Position numbers and translations under genes: made by a program
Shown: piece by piece, positions 61,879 through 64,000 of the stretch
Numbering within the stretch: position 1 is the stretch's first letter
Layout: each line of letters begins with the position of its first letter
Notes under the pieces: model-generated
Database searches by the model: none
Told to the model about the DNA's origin: nothing
Seen by the model: the letters and a program-made list of their open reading frames with translations, nothing else
Origin: Mycobacterium sp. IS-1496
GTDB taxonomy: Bacteria; Actinomycetota; Actinomycetes; Mycobacteriales; Mycobacteriaceae
Assembly: GCF_001499995.1 (NCBI RefSeq)
Contig: NZ_LQIU01000045.1
Coordinates: forward strand, 1-64,000
Reading direction: 5' to 3'
DNA: 64,000 nt

Positions 61879-63063
61879 TCAGCGCGGGTCGAGTTCGCCG
61901 ACGGCCGCCCGGTGCTCGACCGGAACGGCGGCGACCTCGTCCACCTCGGGGTGGGTGGTCACCCGGCCCGGACCGACGTCGAGGCGCTCGGGGACGTCCG
62001 CCTCACGGCGGGTCGAGGCCCTGGACCGCCGCCAGGCGTCGTAGCGGTTCAGCGCGACCACCGCGACCGCGGCGAACGCCCACCCCAGCAGGATGTCGAT
62101 GACGTAGTGCTCGGCCGTGTACACCAGCGTGAACGCCATCACCAGCACGTAGCCGACCAGCACCGGACGCCATCCGCGGTGCACGCGGTGCCACAGGAAG
62201 GCCGCGATCGCCGCGGTCATCCCGGCGTGCAGCGACGGGATGGCGGCCACCAGGTTCACGCTCGCCTGCCCGGCGTCGAGCAGGGCGGTCGCCGAATGCA
62301 GGTTCAACTTGCCCCACCCGCGCCCGACGATCCGTTCGATCCACTGGTTCGCACCGTCCTGGCTGAACTGCATCGAGCCGAGGACGCCGCCGTCGGGCAC
62401 GCCGCGGGCGGACCGGAACATGCACCGCGGATCGGACGGACCACCCTCCACGTCGGCGGCCGTGCAGCGGGCCGCGGCCCACGGCGGCGCGGCGGGGAAC
62501 AACGCGTAGACGATCAGCGCGGCGACGTTGAGGCCGACGAACAACCGCACGAACGCCTTCCACTCCTCGCGGTTGCGCAGCCACAGCACGCCGGCGATCA
62601 CGTACGGGAGGATGAAGAACGACATGTAGACGGTGCTGATGCCGATCTCCCACCACGGCGGGGTCGGCTCCTTGAGCCGCTCCTGCAGCCACACCGTCGG
62701 CATCGTCCCGAAGAAGAGCCACCGGTCGGCGTCGGCCTGCCAGTGCCACAGGGTGGGCCTGCCGATCAGCGTGGCCGCCCCGCGGCTCAGGTCGTAGGCC
62801 AACAGGACCAGCGCGAACGGCAGCCAGTCGCGGATCACGAACAGCATCCGGCGGCCCCGGCCGATGCTGGCGGCCAGCAGTCCGGTGGCGATGTAGAGCA
62901 GCACCAGTTCGCGGTTGAACGCGAACCCGTCGGTGGCCGTGCGGTACACCACGACGAAGGCCCACACGGCGATCGCCGTCCACCGCGCGATCGTCAGCCA
63001 ACGCCTCCTCGACGAGACGTCAGGTGGCGTCAGCGCAATCGACGACTGGTCAACCGCGGACAC
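61879..63063 (-). CDS. PAP2-superfamily membrane phosphatase / inositolphosphotransferase-like protein
   Basis: 394 residues from GTG 63063, with about six to eight transmembrane helices. The PAP2 active-site pattern is seen as IPSLHAGMTAAIAAF followed by EHYVIDILLGWAFA, the second catalytic His in the YTAEHYVID segment. DUF/PAP2_3 members include Aur1-type phospholipid head-group transferases. Likely acts on lipid phosphates at the outer membrane face. C-terminal 60 residues are a charged cytosolic tail. Confidence 0.85.
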   Translation of the reverse strand: MSAVDQSSIALTPPDVSSRRRWLTIARWTAIAVWAFVVVYRTATDGFAFNRELVLLYIATGLLAASIGRGRRMLFVIRDWLPFALVLLAYDLSRGAATLIGRPTLWHWQADADRWLFFGTMPTVWLQERLKEPTPPWWEIGISTVYMSFFILPYVIAGVLWLRNREEWKAFVRLFVGLNVAALIVYALFPAAPPWAAARCTAADVEGGPSDPRCMFRSARGVPDGGVLGSMQFSQDGANQWIERIVGRGWGKLNLHSATALLDAGQASVNLVAAIPSLHAGMTAAIAAFLWHRVHRGWRPVLVGYVLVMAFTLVYTAEHYVIDILLGWAFAAVAVVALNRYDAWRRSRASTRREADVPERLDVGPGRVTTHPEVDEVAAVPVEHRAAVGELDPR

Positions 63064-63159
63064 ATCGGCCTTTCGGAGTCGGTGCTGGTCCGACTGAGCC
63101 TAGTTAACCGCTCCGCTACCCGTCGTTCGACGTCTGTTTGCGCGACCGAAGTGTGACCC

Positions 63160-63909
63160 TCAGAGGTTCTCGCGCAGGAAGGCGATGTCGTCCTTGCGGC
63201 CGTCGTCGGAGGTCTCGCAGATGACCGGCGCGTCGGCGGCCTCCACGACCGCGACGAGCAGCTGAGGGTCGATCTGGCCGTTGCCGAAGTTGGCGTGCCG
63301 GTCGGCCCCCGAACCCGCCGCATCCCGCGAGTCGTTGCAGTGGACCAGGTCGATCCGCCCGGTGATGCGCTTGATCCGCGAGACGGCGTCGATCAGCGTC
63401 TCGCCGGCCGCCCACGCGTGGCAGGTGTCGAGGCAGAAACCGATGCCGAAGTCGCCGATGTGGTCCCACAGCCGGCCGATGGTGTCGAAGTAGCGCGCCA
63501 TGGCGTGCTCACCACCGGCGGTGTTCTCGAGGTAGACGGGCACCGTCGTCTCGAGCCGGTCGAGAGCCTTGACCCACCGCTCGAAACCGGCCTCCATGTC
63601 CTTGTCGTCGGCGTGTCCGCCGTGCACGATCACCGCGGTGGCGCCCACCTCGGCGGCCGCGTCGCAGGTGTCCTGCAGGATCTTGCGCGACGGGATGCGC
63701 ACCCGGTTGTTCGCCGACGCCACGTTGATCAGGTACGGCGCGTGGACGTAGAGCGGGATGTTCGAGGCTTTCAGCGCCTCGGCGTCCTCGCGGGGTTTGG
63801 GCTTCTTCCAGCTCTGCGGGTCGCCGAGGAAGAACTGCACCACGTCGGCGCCGTCGGCCTCGGCGGCGGCCAGGGGATCGTCGTTGCGGACATGGGAACC
63901 GATGAGCAC
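63160..63909 (-). CDS. nfo: endonuclease IV (AP endonuclease)
   Basis: 249 residues from GTG 63909 (VLIGSHVRNDDPL). The zinc-site residues of the Nfo family are visible: YVHAPYLIN, VHGGHADD, YLENTAGG, CLDTCHAWAAG, VHCNDSR, DRHANFGNGQ and ICETSDD. It cuts 5-prime of abasic sites in base-excision repair. By sequence and position it matches End (Rv0670). Confidence 0.93.
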   Translation of the reverse strand: MLIGSHVRNDDPLAAAEADGADVVQFFLGDPQSWKKPKPREDAEALKASNIPLYVHAPYLINVASANNRVRIPSRKILQDTCDAAAEVGATAVIVHGGHADDKDMEAGFERWVKALDRLETTVPVYLENTAGGEHAMARYFDTIGRLWDHIGDFGIGFCLDTCHAWAAGETLIDAVSRIKRITGRIDLVHCNDSRDAAGSGADRHANFGNGQIDPQLLVAVVEAADAPVICETSDDGRKDDIAFLRENL

Positions 63910-63978
63910 GCCGTCGAGTCTAGGCGCGGGGGCTGACATCCCGACCGGCGCGCACCGCTGCGCGCACAATGACTCCCC

Positions 63979-64000
63979 ATGGATCAGGACACCTATGACA
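63979..64000 (+). CDS. possible start of a gene running off the right edge
   Basis: ATGGATCAGGACACCTATGA opens a frame (MDQDTYD) on the plus strand, divergent from nfo. Only seven codons are visible, there is no clear ribosome-binding site, and the product cannot be identified. Confidence 0.25.

Overview
The window is a chromosomal segment of a high-GC, fast-growing-type mycobacterium (Mycobacterium/Mycolicibacterium). The evidence is the dense 65-70% GC coding, frequent GTG starts, mycobacterial ribosomal proteins with their Ala/Lys-rich C-terminal extensions, a complete mycofactocin cluster, DUF3558 and DUF3060 lipoproteins, and a 13E12-type DUF222/HNH gene. From memory of M. tuberculosis, the order resembles the Rv0670-Rv0723 interval read in the opposite direction (nfo, fadE8, echA genes, rpsL-rpsG-fusA-tuf, SDR and ferredoxin reductase, mft genes, S10 and spc operons).

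Layout, left to right. 1-3.4 kb: a truncated DUF222/HNH gene, then an SDR-AraC pair. 3.5-7.7 kb: the spc ribosomal operon (rplN to rplO) on the minus strand. 7.96-12.66 kb: a sulfatase module (DUF2306 membrane protein, arylsulfatase, formylglycine-generating enzyme) and a divergent TetR, lying between rplN and rpsQ. 12.7-18.1 kb: the S10 operon (rpsJ to rpsQ). 18.4-25.1 kb: a lipoprotein carboxylesterase, two tandem P450s with duplicated promoter elements, and a TetR/MFS efflux pair. 25.1-32.3 kb: the mycofactocin genes mftG-F-E-D-C-B-A with divergent mftR. 32.3-41.6 kb: an ECF sigma factor with a three-VOC-domain protein, ferredoxin reductase, an Lrp/ddaH/rocD arginine module, a mycofactocin-type SDR behind a KstR-like box, a universal stress protein, a SHOCT protein and a cutinase.

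41.7-50.2 kb is the unusual part: four plus-strand genes inserted between the cutinase and tuf. They encode (i) a membrane protein with four transmembrane helices, two Rossmann/RCK-like domains and a RyR domain, (ii) a TIR-domain protein whose C-terminal domain is split by a frameshift, (iii) an asparaginase-like protein, and (iv) a 1206-residue DUF4062-STAND NTPase with eleven 48-residue TPR-like repeats. I read this as a candidate anti-phage or conflict island: a STAND sensor, a TIR enzyme acting on NAD, and a RyR/RCK membrane effector. The four-gene combination is not one I recognise as a named system.

50.3-54.6 kb: the str operon (rpsL-rpsG-fusA-tuf). 54.9-57.6 kb: TetR, two DUF3558 lipoproteins and two DUF3060 secreted proteins. 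57.7-61.8 kb: a fatty-acid cluster (fadE, crotonase, PaaX-like regulator, crotonase). 61.9-63.9 kb: a PAP2-type membrane phosphatase and endonuclease IV. No tRNA, rRNA, CRISPR array, integrase or insertion sequence was seen.
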